From the NCBI GenBank assembly GCA_018398815.1, contig CM031609.1, forward strand, positions 26,544,727-26,608,726: a DNA stretch of 64,000 bases, written 5' to 3'. Below, piece by piece: positions 24,250-36,789 of this stretch. The notes beneath the pieces are model-generated. The model saw only the letters and a list, made by a program, of their open reading frames with translations. It made no database searches and was not told where the DNA came from. The DNA is from Conus ventricosus (taxonomy: Eukaryota; Mollusca; Gastropoda; Neogastropoda; Conidae). Numbering within the stretch: position 1 is the first letter of the stretch; each line of letters starts with the position of its first letter. The translations under genes and the position numbers were made by a program.

Positions 24250-26280
24250 GACAGTATATTCAATCTGTTTTGACCAGTTATTTTTTGTACTTCTACTAGA
24301 GACAAGAGTCTCTTTCAGTTGTAATGGATGCTTTTCATTTGGTCGACATCTTTGTTACGCCAATCTTGAAAGAAAATAAGCTTATTTTTAACCGTATTAC
24401 AGAATAGTTGACCAGGATCTTAGAATTAAAATTATTACGGCTGGTTTCATTAGACATCGTAATGGCTTTGTTAGATAACTAGGTTGTTTCAACTCTTCTT
24501 CAGAACTGGTTGTCAAGGCCTTTCACTTCTTTGGTTCTAGCATTCAAAAGAAAAAAATACCAGATCCACTAGCCAATCTTCAGAGAAGCACATAGGTATA
24601 AACTTCCAGTTTTCACGAACTTCACTGTTTCACACTTTGACACTTTGACACTTCCGCTGCAGTTACAATTGTTTCAGTGACTGAATTAAGTTGATCATAT
24701 TTAAACCTCCATCATTAAGATCAGGCTCTATTGGTGCCCTTTTAACCTCTTCAAACGGTTGTCTATCGCATGACCTTATTTGGAATGTCAATAGATTGCA
24801 TAGCCTAGACAGACCAAGTGCAAGTGCCTAAAAGCCTTTTATCACTATTTTGGATACTGAGATTTCTTCTTTGCCAAATCCTTCGTTTTTTATAACATAT
24901 CTATTTCGAGTCCAGATGTCTCCCGAAAAGAAGCTTGGATTTCCAATGGTCTGTTCGTATTGTTGCAATTCTAACGAACGTTGTGATGTCATGTGCCATT
25001 TGCATTATCTTTTCAACATAGTTCAGGTTAAAGGCGCAGAAAGCTAACCAGCATGATTTATAGATGTGAAATTACCTTTACGCAGCTTGTATTTCCTTTT
25101 TTTTTAATTTGAATTGAAGCAAAACATATCAAACGCACTTTGTAGAAAAGCGTTTGATATAGAATCAAATACTTTGGAGCAATCAATGGTCGACAGATTT
25201 CCAGCTTGATCGATTTATTTGGGCTGTTAATCGTTTCATTCATTATCTCATAATTGTGGCGATGTTTCTTCATTGAATGTATATAACCTGATCTCCTTCA
25301 GCTTATTTCATGATGAGTCTACCACGTCGATAGAAAATAGGGTGACAACTGTAGTTGATAGTTTATAGTCACAGTTCGTTAGAGTAAAAGGTCTCCAATT
25401 ATTCAGATTATCTCTCTGTCATTCATTTCATTTATGTGGCAAGTACTGTGCCTTTGAGAATATGACAGCTCACTCTTATGAAAGGCCTCTGTTAATGATT
25501 GAGTTGAGGTATTATCAATTTTCTTGCAAAACGATTCAAAGGATGCTATTGTCAAAACACCACCAGGGGCAGAGGCATTGTCTATCGACTGTAAGGCTTT
25601 AGTCATTTCTCTTAATTTAGTTATTTAGTCAAAAGACGGAACTTCCACTTCATTGAGACTGGGAACATTTTTCTTTAACAAAAGTATATTTGTTCCCTCT
25701 CTAACGTCATTTGTAATTGTGGTCTGGTAATGTATTGATTTGAAGAATATCTGTTTTTACAATTTCCCTATCTGGTATGCTGTTATTTCACCAAGCTCTT
25801 TACGTAATACTGTCATACTCTTACTTTTGCCTATTGACCTTTTTGTGTTCACAATTTTCAATCCATTTAATCCTCGCTCAACCTGTTTTAATTTTGACGT
25901 TTGAAGTTTAAGTTTTTTTGTGTTGCATTGCGTCGTTGTCTGTGTGAGAGTATACTCATTTTACTTTACTAAGATCTGAAACTCTGAGCGACGTACTCCA
26001 TTTCTGATTTTACAGGCTAATGTGTTTCAATAATCCATAAAAAAAATGTTTCTAATCTCCATTTTGGAAAGATCCCATTAATCAACATTGAGATTACCGT
26101 TGAACGTATCATTTAAGAGTATATCTAAAGGATCATTTATTTGAATTAACACAAAAGCTTGGATGTTTTCGTTTTTTTCGTTCCAAGGAGGGCTTTCGGG
26201 GAACATTTGGACACACGGGAGAGAACGGAGGCGGCGAAAGGAAATCTTTGTTGTATTCAGTCTATTCAACCAGGTCACAA
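24250..26280 (-). mobile_element. Degenerate L1/Tx1-like LINE, RT region
   Basis: Minus strand, 5' side at high coordinates. Remnants in order: the endonuclease-RT linker (FVLIQINDPLDILLND, ~26140), RT fingers (EMTKALQSIDNASAPGG, ~25600, where the family has a PGxDG turn), LTEAFHKSELSYSQRHS (~25480), TNCDYKLST-type remains (~25370), IDCSKVFDSISNAFLQSAFDMF with the first catalytic Asp (~25180), and a C-terminal MINLIQSLKQL (~24690). The motif order and wording match L1/Tx1-group elements. Stops and shifts are frequent, so it is an old copy inside the gene's last intron. Confidence 0.65.
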
Positions 26281-28553
26281 TAGGCCGGAAGATTATCGTG
26301 TTTCACGGGTGTTTACAGCTGTATATTTATTTTAATATTTCGTTTGTTTTTACACAGCATCGAATTCTTTTTCGTTTTTGTCTTCTTTCCTTCTTTCTCT
26401 TCTTCCTTTCTTCCTTCGTTTCTTTCCTTCTTTTTCTCTGTTTGTTCGTTTTTTTAAAAAAATTGTTTTCATGTATGGGCAGACATGATCAGAGTGAGTG
26501 TGCCAGTACACCACACATTAGAACAATTAACAAACCCAGACACTTTGTACCAAATGCCAAAACACTAAAATCAGCAAACGTTTGTCCATTTTGAAAGAGA
26601 ACATACAGACTATGCATGGTGTGTAAGAGACTGGTTGTTAAAAAAAAAAAAAAAAAGCTAGTCGTGGAAAATTGATTTTGTTTTTTTTTCCGCTTTTTTT
26701 TTTTTTTTTTTTTTTTTGGCAGATGAAGAGGACAGTGTGAAGCACCAAAAAATGAAAAGGTGGATTTTGGCCTTAGGGAAAAAAAAAAAGGAAGTCGCCG
26801 CCTTAGGTGCTCCATTGATCCGACAACTGATGCCTCAAAAGAAAAAAAGAAAAAGAAGAAAAAAAAAGCTGGGTCCCTTAAAACGAAATATCCAGAAACG
26901 TTTACAAAGTCACTAATATTTAACTCTGTTATCATATTTTTTTTTATCGAAATAGGTGAAAGCAATTCACATGAAACCTAAAGTTAAGATTTCTTCTAAG
27001 ACCAAACAATAGTTCAAGCGGCAAGAAACAAACGTATTCATTCTACTTCACGAAAAATTATTTTTCATCATTATTAAACGTTCTCTGCATGCCAGTCAGT
27101 GTTGAGTTCTTGATTATATAATCTCAGCCTTTCGCTTCCAGCTTGCTACAGTTGAAGTGACTGAAAACCATGAAATGTTGCTTACTGAATGTGGTGAACG
27201 TTCCTTGTAATTTCATTCAGAAAGAATAAACTTGACGTAGGCCTTACATCTTCCAGTTCCTTTCTTGTAATTCAATCAAAAAGTATTAACTTGACCCTGG
27301 TACTGTTGGAGGCATAAACAAAATATTCTGTTTCTACAGATATTATTAACATTTGTTTTAACCACTAACACTGGATATACTTATCAACAAAACGTTCTGA
27401 CATCAAAGTAATTTCTCCTTATCCCCTGGTTTGTCCCACGTCAATACATAATTTTCAGTTGTATAAGCTTCCTATAGAAAAACATAGTTTGTACCACATC
27501 AACACATAATTTTCAGTTGTATGAGCTTCCTATTGACAAACACTGTTCCTCCCACATTAATATATCATTTTCAGTTATACGAGCTTCATGTGGACAAACA
27601 ATATCAAACCGTTGCTATTTTAATCCTGAAACACTTGGCTTCTTCGTATTTTTAACCCTCTAATATTTGAAAAGGATATCGTGACTTATCGAGAGAGTAA
27701 CAAGTGTGCTGTTTCAGTATTGATGAAATGTCACGAAATCAACTCTGTTCACTGTGACCCTGCAACCCTAAATGCAGTCCATTAAGGAGACCTAGTTCGT
27801 CAGGAAATGGGCGGTACTATGAAATGAGGTCTATGAACTACGTTTTGTCATCAGCCTGAGAAAGGATACTGGAGGTTTTCTCAGCTTTGATGGAGGATCG
27901 AAGTTCACAACCTAATCGTACTAGGGAATGTTCTATTTTGGCATCGGCCACAGGTATGGGGGACATGATTGATCCAAACAATTGCCGAGGGTTTTCCTCC
28001 CCCGAGTCACTCCTTAAAATATTTGCATGTGTTGACTTGTTGTAGCACTGCCACTCTAACCGCCATACCTTGAAAGAAAACTGTTTCCTGGTTACAAACT
28101 GTAGGAGATATTCTTCGGAGGACGGGACGTTGATCTGCCGGACCCCAACCAACGATCACTGACCCGACTGTCCTCATGCAATTCACATTTTAAGGACAGC
28201 TGGTCGTTAGACAGCAGAATCAGGAACGTGTTTTGTTTTTGAAGAAAACGGGTTCAAGCCGATGTCCATGTCCGAAGCTCAGGTACTGAGAACACAAGGA
28301 AACTGGGAAAAAAATATAAAAGATATTCAGTTTGAAAACTGAAAATGAAGTCGCTGAATAGGTTTACCTGTGCAGGGGAAAAAAATTGTCCTTCTGTATG
28401 AAAGCTCGCGTACTACGCTCACCTATTCTAATTTATCAACGTGAAGCATTCTGATAATAGAATATTTGACTTTTTGTGACATATGCAGTCCATCATTGCT
28501 ACAAAATCGTCATACCATTCGTATGTAAAGAACAAGTTTGTATATGAATTTCC
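26281..28553. other. Intron DNA with poly-A/T runs and short tandem units
   Basis: Holds A and T runs at 26640-26720, three imperfect ~70 bp units at 27430-27600, and a paired ~90 bp imperfect repeat around 27205-27300. The minus-strand frame 28152-27838 is not recognised. No exon is evident. Confidence 0.45.
27430..27600 (+). repeat. Three imperfect ~70 bp tandem units
   Basis: The block CATAATTTTCAGTTGTATRAGCTTCCTAT recurs twice, and a more diverged third copy follows. Each unit ends with an ACAAACA/AACATAGTT-like stretch. Confidence 0.8.
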
Positions 28554-28690
<137 letters not shown>

Positions 28691-28771
28691 AGGGTTGATA
28701 CATTACTTATCTTCTGTGGTTTGGAATTTTTCTGTCCTTTCTCACATATCAATTGTACATAATTCGTGCAG

Positions 28772-29344
28772 GTACACTGACACTTTTAGGTGGGACAGTG
28801 GTTTTATTGCTTACTTTTTGCCGAGATTTTATGTGGCCGTTTATGATACGTTGCACAACGAGTGGGATTTCAAACCTTTTAGGACAGAACGTGCTGAATG
28901 TGCGTTTTGGGCCATATTTAAAGGTAAAAGACTACTCATTGGGGGTCCGTGTGAACATGGACCTCAAGGCTTTGTATGTGAACTCCCTGGCCTTTCAGTT
29001 AATCACTCTATCAGCACACCCGTCACACTTCCTGTTCAGAGTGATATGCCCGTGTCAAGTGTTCATCTTGAAATCTGCCCCTTGCAGCACCTGACTCACA
29101 AAGTACTGGCCTGTGATATGAAAAGTCGTGCAGGGAACTGGAGAACACTGAGGCATGGCACAGAGCGACGTGCAGAATGTCCCAGGCACTGATGCAACCA
29201 TATTTCTATTGTGACATAGCTGAGAAGTTCGTGCCGTACAGTTTGGTGTGCAATTTTCAAACAGATTGTTTGGATGGACGAGACGAAGACTTCTGTGAGC
29301 ATCCTGCGTGCAGTGCAGACATGCTGGACTGTGGAAACAGACAG
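28772..29344 (+). CDS. Exon: second half of C-type lectin domain + LDLa, frameshifted
   Basis: The acceptor ATTCGTGCAG ends at 28771. The first frame reads YTDTFRWDSGFIAYFL, then AECAFWAIFKGKRL and GFVCELP, the WDSG and final-Cys regions of a C-type lectin domain. A linker follows with LTHKVLACDMKSR. That frame hits a stop at 29190-29192. The neighbouring frame supplies a clean LDLa module from ~29195: FYCDIAEKFVPYSLVCN, then DCLDGRDEDFCEHPAC, with the DGRDED calcium cluster. The donor CAG|GTTAAT follows at 29344. One base is therefore missing somewhere around 29140-29190, from a consensus error or a pseudogene lesion. The domain order (CUB-like, LDLa, lectin, LDLa) supports one secreted or membrane-anchored protein. 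Confidence 0.72.
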
Positions 29345-29794
29345 GTTAATGCTTTTACGTTTCAGAAAACCCCTCCCAATTTCCTTACAACCTGTTTCTA
29401 TGGGTACACTTTCATGTCTGTACCAAACTGAATTACTGCTTGTCTCCATGAAATGAGACAATGACGACAGTCCTACTTTTCATGGTTTTTTTTTTTACTG
29501 CTTTAAAGTTATGTTAACGTTCCAGAGACTGATAGCTACATAGGCAATAAACTGAAGTTCACCGTTTCTGGGGCATACCATAATGTGAGGCAGAGACCAG
29601 TCATAACTCTTTTCTGCCAAAATTTCCTTTCCTGAACTAATTAGGTATGCACTTCCTTCTGGCTGGATACAGATGGCTTTCAAACCACAAAAATAAGACC
29701 CACGAATGGTTTTATCTCATGATCATCATTTCAACAGGCGAACGCTTTAGTCAATTTATCTACGATCCACTTACAAACCCCCCCCCTCACCGCC

Positions 29795-30794
29795 NNNNNN
29801 NNNNNNNNNNNNNNNNNNNNNNNNNNNNNNNNNNNNNNNNNNNNNNNNNNNNNNNNNNNNNNNNNNNNNNNNNNNNNNNNNNNNNNNNNNNNNNNNNNNN
29901 NNNNNNNNNNNNNNNNNNNNNNNNNNNNNNNNNNNNNNNNNNNNNNNNNNNNNNNNNNNNNNNNNNNNNNNNNNNNNNNNNNNNNNNNNNNNNNNNNNNN
30001 NNNNNNNNNNNNNNNNNNNNNNNNNNNNNNNNNNNNNNNNNNNNNNNNNNNNNNNNNNNNNNNNNNNNNNNNNNNNNNNNNNNNNNNNNNNNNNNNNNNN
30101 NNNNNNNNNNNNNNNNNNNNNNNNNNNNNNNNNNNNNNNNNNNNNNNNNNNNNNNNNNNNNNNNNNNNNNNNNNNNNNNNNNNNNNNNNNNNNNNNNNNN
30201 NNNNNNNNNNNNNNNNNNNNNNNNNNNNNNNNNNNNNNNNNNNNNNNNNNNNNNNNNNNNNNNNNNNNNNNNNNNNNNNNNNNNNNNNNNNNNNNNNNNN
30301 NNNNNNNNNNNNNNNNNNNNNNNNNNNNNNNNNNNNNNNNNNNNNNNNNNNNNNNNNNNNNNNNNNNNNNNNNNNNNNNNNNNNNNNNNNNNNNNNNNNN
30401 NNNNNNNNNNNNNNNNNNNNNNNNNNNNNNNNNNNNNNNNNNNNNNNNNNNNNNNNNNNNNNNNNNNNNNNNNNNNNNNNNNNNNNNNNNNNNNNNNNNN
30501 NNNNNNNNNNNNNNNNNNNNNNNNNNNNNNNNNNNNNNNNNNNNNNNNNNNNNNNNNNNNNNNNNNNNNNNNNNNNNNNNNNNNNNNNNNNNNNNNNNNN
30601 NNNNNNNNNNNNNNNNNNNNNNNNNNNNNNNNNNNNNNNNNNNNNNNNNNNNNNNNNNNNNNNNNNNNNNNNNNNNNNNNNNNNNNNNNNNNNNNNNNNN
30701 NNNNNNNNNNNNNNNNNNNNNNNNNNNNNNNNNNNNNNNNNNNNNNNNNNNNNNNNNNNNNNNNNNNNNNNNNNNNNNNNNNNNNNNNNNNNNN
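29795..30794. other. Assembly gap (1000 N)
   Basis: Exactly 1000 N, a conventional scaffolding gap size, so the true length is unknown. It follows a C-rich stretch and lies 450 bases after the last lectin-gene exon; further exons may be hidden in it. Confidence 0.99.
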
Positions 30795-31285
30795 CTCAAC
30801 GTAGAGAGCCGTGACCGTTAGTCTCTTCAGGGCGGGAGAGGAAGACAAAAACAGCCTCCTGCTGGCCCCATCCCCATGAGAGGCATTTCATAGTAACGGA
30901 GGACTTGTTCGCCTGCACGCTTTGCCCACTTCATTTTCGTTAAAAGGACGCGTGATGCTTTGGTATATATGGTACTGATACTATAATCTTCATTTTATTA
31001 AGTAGCATAGGTCAATGCCAGACGAAACAGAGTTGATTTAGTCTATCGGAATTAGGTCCAAAATATACCCGGCATGTTTGAACGAAGTGGGCCCATAGGC
31101 GCCTAGTTGAAGTACTGTCTCGAAGCTCAGGGAAGTTTTTGTGGTACAATATGTCACTCTGGTGCAAAGTATATCTGTTGGTGGGTTTTGGGGCGACTTT
31201 TGGGAACAAGATGTCATTTTTGATGCAAAATGTCGCCCCGTGCACCGGCATAACATTTTGTGCAGGTGGTTCCCATAATAATAAA
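30795..31285. other. No gene recognised
   Basis: Open frames on both strands overlap at 31012-31321 without a recognisable domain. Nothing else is evident. Confidence 0.45.
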
Positions 31286-32458
31286 CACTGGAACAAACTA
31301 TCGTTATATGTGAATGTATGATTTTATGGAATCAAGTCTGACGTGTGACGTAGCCTCACATCAAGGCATGTGACGCTCCATCACATATAGTTTAGTGATA
31401 TAAATCATTTCCCCATGCCACAACTAAAAAGGAAGAATATTTATGTGGCTTGACTAGTGTAGCGGGCGTCCCCAAATAATGGTGAGAATGACTCATTCAA
31501 GAAAGAAGGGTGGTCATTGGGTGAAAGTGACCACTGAGAGATAGTTTAACAAGGGCTGGTAAGGTGCTGGTCATGTGTTTTGAACACTGAGTATGCACTC
31601 ACTAGGAGGATGGAGGAAAGAATCAGTTTTAGCCCAGCAGATGGCCTAGAGACTCGAACCTGTCAGGACGCTGGTCCTCACTGCTGACCAGTCATTACCA
31701 GGTGAGTGATAGATAGTTGGGGAAAGCTACAGGGAAAACTTAAAGAAAAGAGAAAGAAAGAATTCATATGTTGAATTAAGAAGCAGGTTATTTACACGAA
31801 CCTTATTCGTGTTTCAGCCCTTCGCCCTTCACCTTTCACCTTTCACCCCGTGAGGTGGTTAAAGATGGCCATGGTGTGGGAACACACCGGTAGTTCAGCC
31901 CCAGCAAGTAAAGACTCCAGGAGAGGAGTTGGAATTCGTCATCTCTCCAGTAACGGGAGAATTCAAGTAAAGACCCCAGGGAGAGGAGTCGGAACTCGTA
32001 TCTCCAGTGACGGGTGAATTCAAGGGGGCGATACGATGTCTGAGAGAGACAGGGAATCCTGACAGTATGAAACGAGTCTTACATCTGATGCAGGCATAGC
32101 ATCAATGATTGAAGGAATTAATTATTCTCCTGGTCTGGATCTTGGGCCAGTGTTATGTGAAGGCCATGACTTTACAGAAACGTGTATTGGTGTAACTGGG
32201 AAAATTGGTTACAAGGATGCATGTATAAAATCTGTTTATAAATTGTTTGATGTGATTTAGTCAAGTGTTTTTCCCTGAAGGAGAGGGGAGAAGAAAAACA
32301 TTCGGTAGTGCGCCTTTGTTGATTGGAAAGATTGCGTGTGCGTATGGAGTAAATGCTGTCATGAATGCATGTGTGCAAAAGTGACAGTGTGACAAATAAT
32401 CACTGGAACAAACTATCGTTATATGTGAATGTATGATTTTATGGAATCAAGTCTGACG
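31286..32458 (+). repeat. 58-bp perfect direct repeat flanking 1057 bp
   Basis: The 58 bases at 31286-31343 are repeated without a mismatch at 32401-32458 (both contain TATGATTTTATGGAATCAAG). The interval contains two tandem ~58 bp units at about 31908-32022 built around GGAGAGGAGT and GGGAGAATTCAA, and no coding region. Such a long repeat is too big for a normal target-site duplication; a recent duplication or an assembly artefact is likelier. Confidence 0.85.
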
Positions 32459-33748
32459 GTAACTGTTTTGTAATGTAGGTGTAAAAGGAACACCTGTATC
32501 AGTTAGTTTTGATCTATGTGATTCATTCCAATGGCAGTTGCGATCGTGTCTGTGGTGGTGTTGAAAATGAACTCTTACCTTTGAACACTTCCAAGCACCT
32601 GTTACACGGCACAAACTACTTTGATTTGCAATTTGATGTCTTCACTACTGTCAAGACAGGCATTGAAGCACATCTCTTCCAGACTGAGATCATCAACAAC
32701 CAACCTATTCATCATGAAATGTTCACTGACACCAATCAGTTTGAACATTCTGACACTTTAGATTATTATGATAAATTTGTTAAAACAAACAAACAAACAA
32801 ACAAACGTGACTTTGATACAAGCAGTGGACGTATAACAACAAAGCAAGACTAGACAATGATCAAACAGAAACCACTCGGTTTGTTAAAAAAAAAATCTAG
32901 GGCTCAAGGCTCCTGTCTCAATCCATCGACAGTCCTTGGCTCTCTCACATCTTATTCATGTCATAATTATATGTTCGTTATCTTTGCCTCTGCTTCTACT
33001 CTGATCTCATCTTAAAACACTAATTGGCTGCAATCTGACGAGCGTCCTTTCTTGAAATCTGTCACGCTGGCTCGATCAGATCATCCCTCGTGGTACAGAC
33101 CACGAAAACGTTGATGTCTTCCCGCATCTTGTTTAGATGAGATTTAAACAACGTTCTTCACCAAGGTGTGCCTGTAGCCCTACTCTAGCCACTTCAGCGT
33201 TTTCAAAATTGAGTCACACACCTTATCTTCATGGCACCAAAACAACATAATATATCAGATCTATTGACTAAATAACACTTGCGCAAAATCAAAGTAAGGA
33301 CTCAGCGTTAATCTGTGTCAGGCGCAGTTGTCTGCTCTTTTTGGCCTGCTTTTCTTTTGTGTCAAGTTTCAACTCTTTGTAGTACCAATTAGGCTGTGAT
33401 CCCCATTTGACCAGCAAGAAGGGTTCATTGGGACACGCACCCCAATTGGCGACATGAAGTCCTGGCACTGCTGAATATCAGTACCCCGTTCTCTTGTCTT
33501 GTCATCTCCTCACCGACAGTCGGGTTCAGGTGAGTGTGTGATGTTGTCAGACTCTCATTCACACATCGTCAGACAAAACAAAAGAGAGTCTCACCTTTTA
33601 ATAACTTATTTTTTGTTGCAAATTTACATACAAATTCTTTCTACTTGTTCACAAATGTTAATTATACGTATCAAATCCTAAATACATCAACAGATCCTCA
33701 TGGACAAAACAAACATTTTAATTTCCTCTCAAAATTGCACCCACAATG

Positions 33749-33759
33749 CTGCGCGCACG

Positions 33760-33832
<73 letters not shown>
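33749..33832. repeat. (CA)n microsatellite
   Basis: CA array starting with a short GCGCGCACGC stretch. Confidence 0.96.
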
Positions 33833-33836
<4 letters not shown>

Positions 33837-34597
33837 GTTTTCGTAAACAACGTTTCCTGGTGGTCTAACCTATATGAATTTTTTTACCAATTTCGAGTCT
33901 CTGCGACCTCTCATCCACTTACAAGACAAACTACAAACTGTGCTTGTGCCCCTCTCAACAAAAAGACCCAAATAACCCTATTTTATCCGTGGAGAAAGTT
34001 CCCGAAGAAAGAAAAAAATATGTTAAACATCATATTATTCTTTATCTAAAGAACATTCCTCTTTCCTTTTTTCCCATCTTACATTTTCTTCATTTAACTT
34101 ACCTAGGGGTTCGTCATAAAATCACCTCCCGTGTCAATGATGAAGAAAAAAAACCCACTGAGGCATCCGTTCCTGTGAAGCTTTGCTGTCTCTGCAGCTC
34201 CCTCCCTCGACCAATCTTTTCTCTTTCTCTTCAACTACCCATCCTCCAGGCAACACATCTTCCTGAGCTCTCTGATCCCTGCTCCGTATGCATGCATACA
34301 GCAGTTTTCTTTAACAGGTGAGCTCAGGCACAAGGCTCTGAAATTCTTTCTTTTTTCGACAGCCTGCACATGTGATCCATGTTTTCCGTCGACACACTTC
34401 CCCAACAAATAAACATACTAAATCACCAGGAACTTGGGTACGCTTCCAGACAGGGGTGTGGATTTTGACCAAAAATCGATTTTCTTCGTTTCTTTATTAC
34501 AGGGATGTTTTCTGATAACTCAATGTCTGTAGCTTCCTGTACATGTTGAATTATATTAAGATATTGTATAGTTTTGGTGCTATGGCCGTTCAAAGTA

Positions 34598-34636
34598 CAC
34601 AGGGTGTGCCTCTGTGTGAACAAACAACGATAACTG

Positions 34637-34673
<37 letters not shown>

Positions 34674-34765
34674 TATCATCATCATTATCATCATCATCAT
34701 CAGGGGTGTGCCTCTGTGTGAACAAACAACGATAACTGTCATCCATCATCATCATCATCATCATT

Positions 34766-34797
<32 letters not shown>

Positions 34798-34806
34798 TTT
34801 CATCAT
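34598..34806. repeat. Duplicated 40-bp unit with two (TCA)n arrays
   Basis: A unique ~40 bp segment (GGTGTGCCTCTGTGTGAACA, then AACAACGATAACTGTCATC) occurs twice, at 34598-34640 and 34704-34743. Each copy is followed by a long TCA array. The long His, Ile, Met and Asp runs in open frames here are artefacts of the triplet repeat. Confidence 0.92.
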
Positions 34807-35643
34807 GATGATGATGGTCATCCTATCCGTACCTTCCTCGTCGTAATCATGTTTTACAGCGCCATAATCAACATTTCTTTACCGCGCGCGCTCGCACACA
34901 CACACAAGTACGCAAAGAGAGAAAGAGAGAGAGTGAGGGAAAAGAGAGAGAGAGAGAGGATCCCCTCCCCCCCCCCCCCCTCCCAGTAGGTAGAGATAGA
35001 AGAACTGATATTCCCCTCAGAAGTTGGTTAAAATTATGCGTGCTGGGATAATGTCTAAAGGAATCAACATGGTACGTGAGAAAATCAAGATACGTGTCTA
35101 GATTGTTCCACTCTGTTGCTAACAGTCTATGAAACAGATTTCATCCCATTTGGTAGTGCTTAGTGAGCCTTCTTCAGTGTAGGGAACAGAACTTTTTACC
35201 CCACCTCACTACCAACACCCCCCACCCCCCATCTCCCGTCCTCCAACATATAAACACAGTTTTTCCTCTCCTTCCCGTTTCTTCGCCTTTCCCAGTATCT
35301 GTTTGACAAGCTCATCACATCACATGTCTCATTGAACAGGAGATGATGCTGGCCGTGCACGTGTTTGTTGAAACGCAAGCCTTGATTAATATCAACACTA
35401 AATTGAATGTTGACATACAAAAGCTAGGAATACAATCAACATGGACACACGCTTAGTCCTCTGTGTGCTTTGCAATATCTTGGACATGTTGATTGGTGAC
35501 AGTGCTTACGTGGCTGGCGGGCTCAATGCAGAACATCGCAGCACACCAATGCAACGCCTTCATCAAAACCCTGAAGTCTTAGGCAGAACAGGACACATAC
35601 ACAGGCACAAACTGTAACGGGGATTAAACCTACTCAACACCGT

Positions 35644-36240
35644 ATGAACCCTCTTCAAACTCAGAGGACATATACTGATTTTTCGACTCAGCAGAACATT
35701 GCAGAAAGGCATGGTACCCGCAGAACTAAGACGGAGAATTCGTCCCTGAGGATTTCTGATTTTTCGACATGTTTGGATAAACGAGAAGTGAAAGAACTTA
35801 CTGTTGAAGGTTCAACTGGTCATCTTGATATTCACAGTCCAGCTAGAGCTCTCCCATGGAAGTGTCAATTCTTGATCCATGTACAAAATTACCAAGTTGT
35901 GCGTTTTCGAATCAATGAATGCTATGGACGGCATTTCGAGATCAAATGTTCAGACTATTTCAGTGCTATCAAAGGCAATCCAGTTTCTTTGAATTGCAGG
36001 TATTCACAAAAGCCCCCTATCGTACAAGCATATAGTATGGCAGACACTGTCATGGTTGAAGTAGAACATGGTACAACTGGCATACTGTGCATAGGGCTTT
36101 TTGCATGTCTTTTTCTGCGGTTGACCGATCTAAGAGGTGGCATGTTGAATTACAACGCATTCGCCTGTCTTCGTCTGCTGGTGGTAGATTTGTTAACACT
36201 CAATGGCTAATTTCTTTGTGTAAAGATGGTGTTTTCCTTC
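35644..36240 (+). pseudogene. CUB-domain exon, frameshifted
   Basis: The frame from 35644 reads through KELTVEGSTGHLDIHSP, then WKCQFLIHV and VRFRIN, and later FEIKCSDY, a CUB domain with the aromatic strand pattern and paired Cys. Near 36085 the frame slips: the expected end (AFCMSFSAVD) and the start of a following module (LSSSAGGRFVNTQW) continue in another frame to ~36235, before CAA|GTGTCA, a possible donor. The left boundary is unclear; the open frame runs past the CUB start. This resembles the CUB family of the lectin-type gene, on the same strand ~6 kb after the gap, so it may be a neighbouring paralogue or a downstream exon. Confidence 0.55.
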
Positions 36241-36265
36241 AAGTGTCAGTTTTCCTATTTGAATA

Positions 36266-36267
<2 letters not shown>

Positions 36268-36297
<30 letters not shown>

Positions 36298-36314
36298 TCT
36301 CTCTCTCTCTCTCT
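36268..36314. repeat. (CT)n microsatellite
   Basis: CT tract between the CUB exon and the BEL/Pao element. Confidence 0.95.
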
Positions 36315-36401
36315 GGGTCAGAATGTTCAGAAGATAACTTAGTAACAAGAATGATGACGAGAACAACAATCACAATAACAACAAGAACCACACACACACT
36401 G

Positions 36402-36634
36402 TTCAATAAACTATGGAACATATTACAAACCACACAGGGGGTTCGTAAAAAACACCCGAAGCCATCAACGGTCGTCAATAACCCTTTTTATTTTCTATAC
36501 TTCAACATGGGAGAGCTAGAAAAAGACTGGTCACTATACGTGGATGCAAAAACATCCAAAACAAATACCACAATCTTCAACATTCTCCCCCACCTTGGAG
36601 TCTCTGTAAAGTCAGTTCTGTAGAGACTCAAACA
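36402..36634 (-). repeat. BEL/Pao 3' LTR
   Basis: The segment 36402-36581 is nearly identical to 39357-39538. On the minus strand the LTR probably starts with TGTTTGAG at 36634, after an A/G-rich stretch, and ends at TTATTGAA. The extension 36582-36634 is lost from the other LTR. Confidence 0.7.
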
Positions 36635-36789
36635 ATAATAATCATAACAATAATTGACCTTTTCTTTGAAAACACAGTTCACAGTTCCAACTGCGAAGGA
36701 GAGTTGAAGATCCATCTTGATGAGGTTTCTTTTACATATTTATAGTCCCATCAATGAAAATGTATCAATTCAAAGTTATGTTCAGCATA

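Larger units (their letters stand above)
32459..35640. other. Non-coding stretch with microsatellites
   Basis: The open frame 32509-32853 has balanced composition (DLQFDVFTTVKTGIEAHLFQ) but no recognised domain and no clear splice sites; it could be an exon. CA and TCA arrays occur at 33749-33832 and 34638-34806. The remainder shows no gene. Confidence 0.4.

Noticed and set aside
29647..30848. Long open frames across the N block
   Set aside because: They exist only because N codons contain no stops.
34423..34821. Poly-Met/Asp/His/Ile frames
   Set aside because: Triplet-repeat artefact of (TCA)n.
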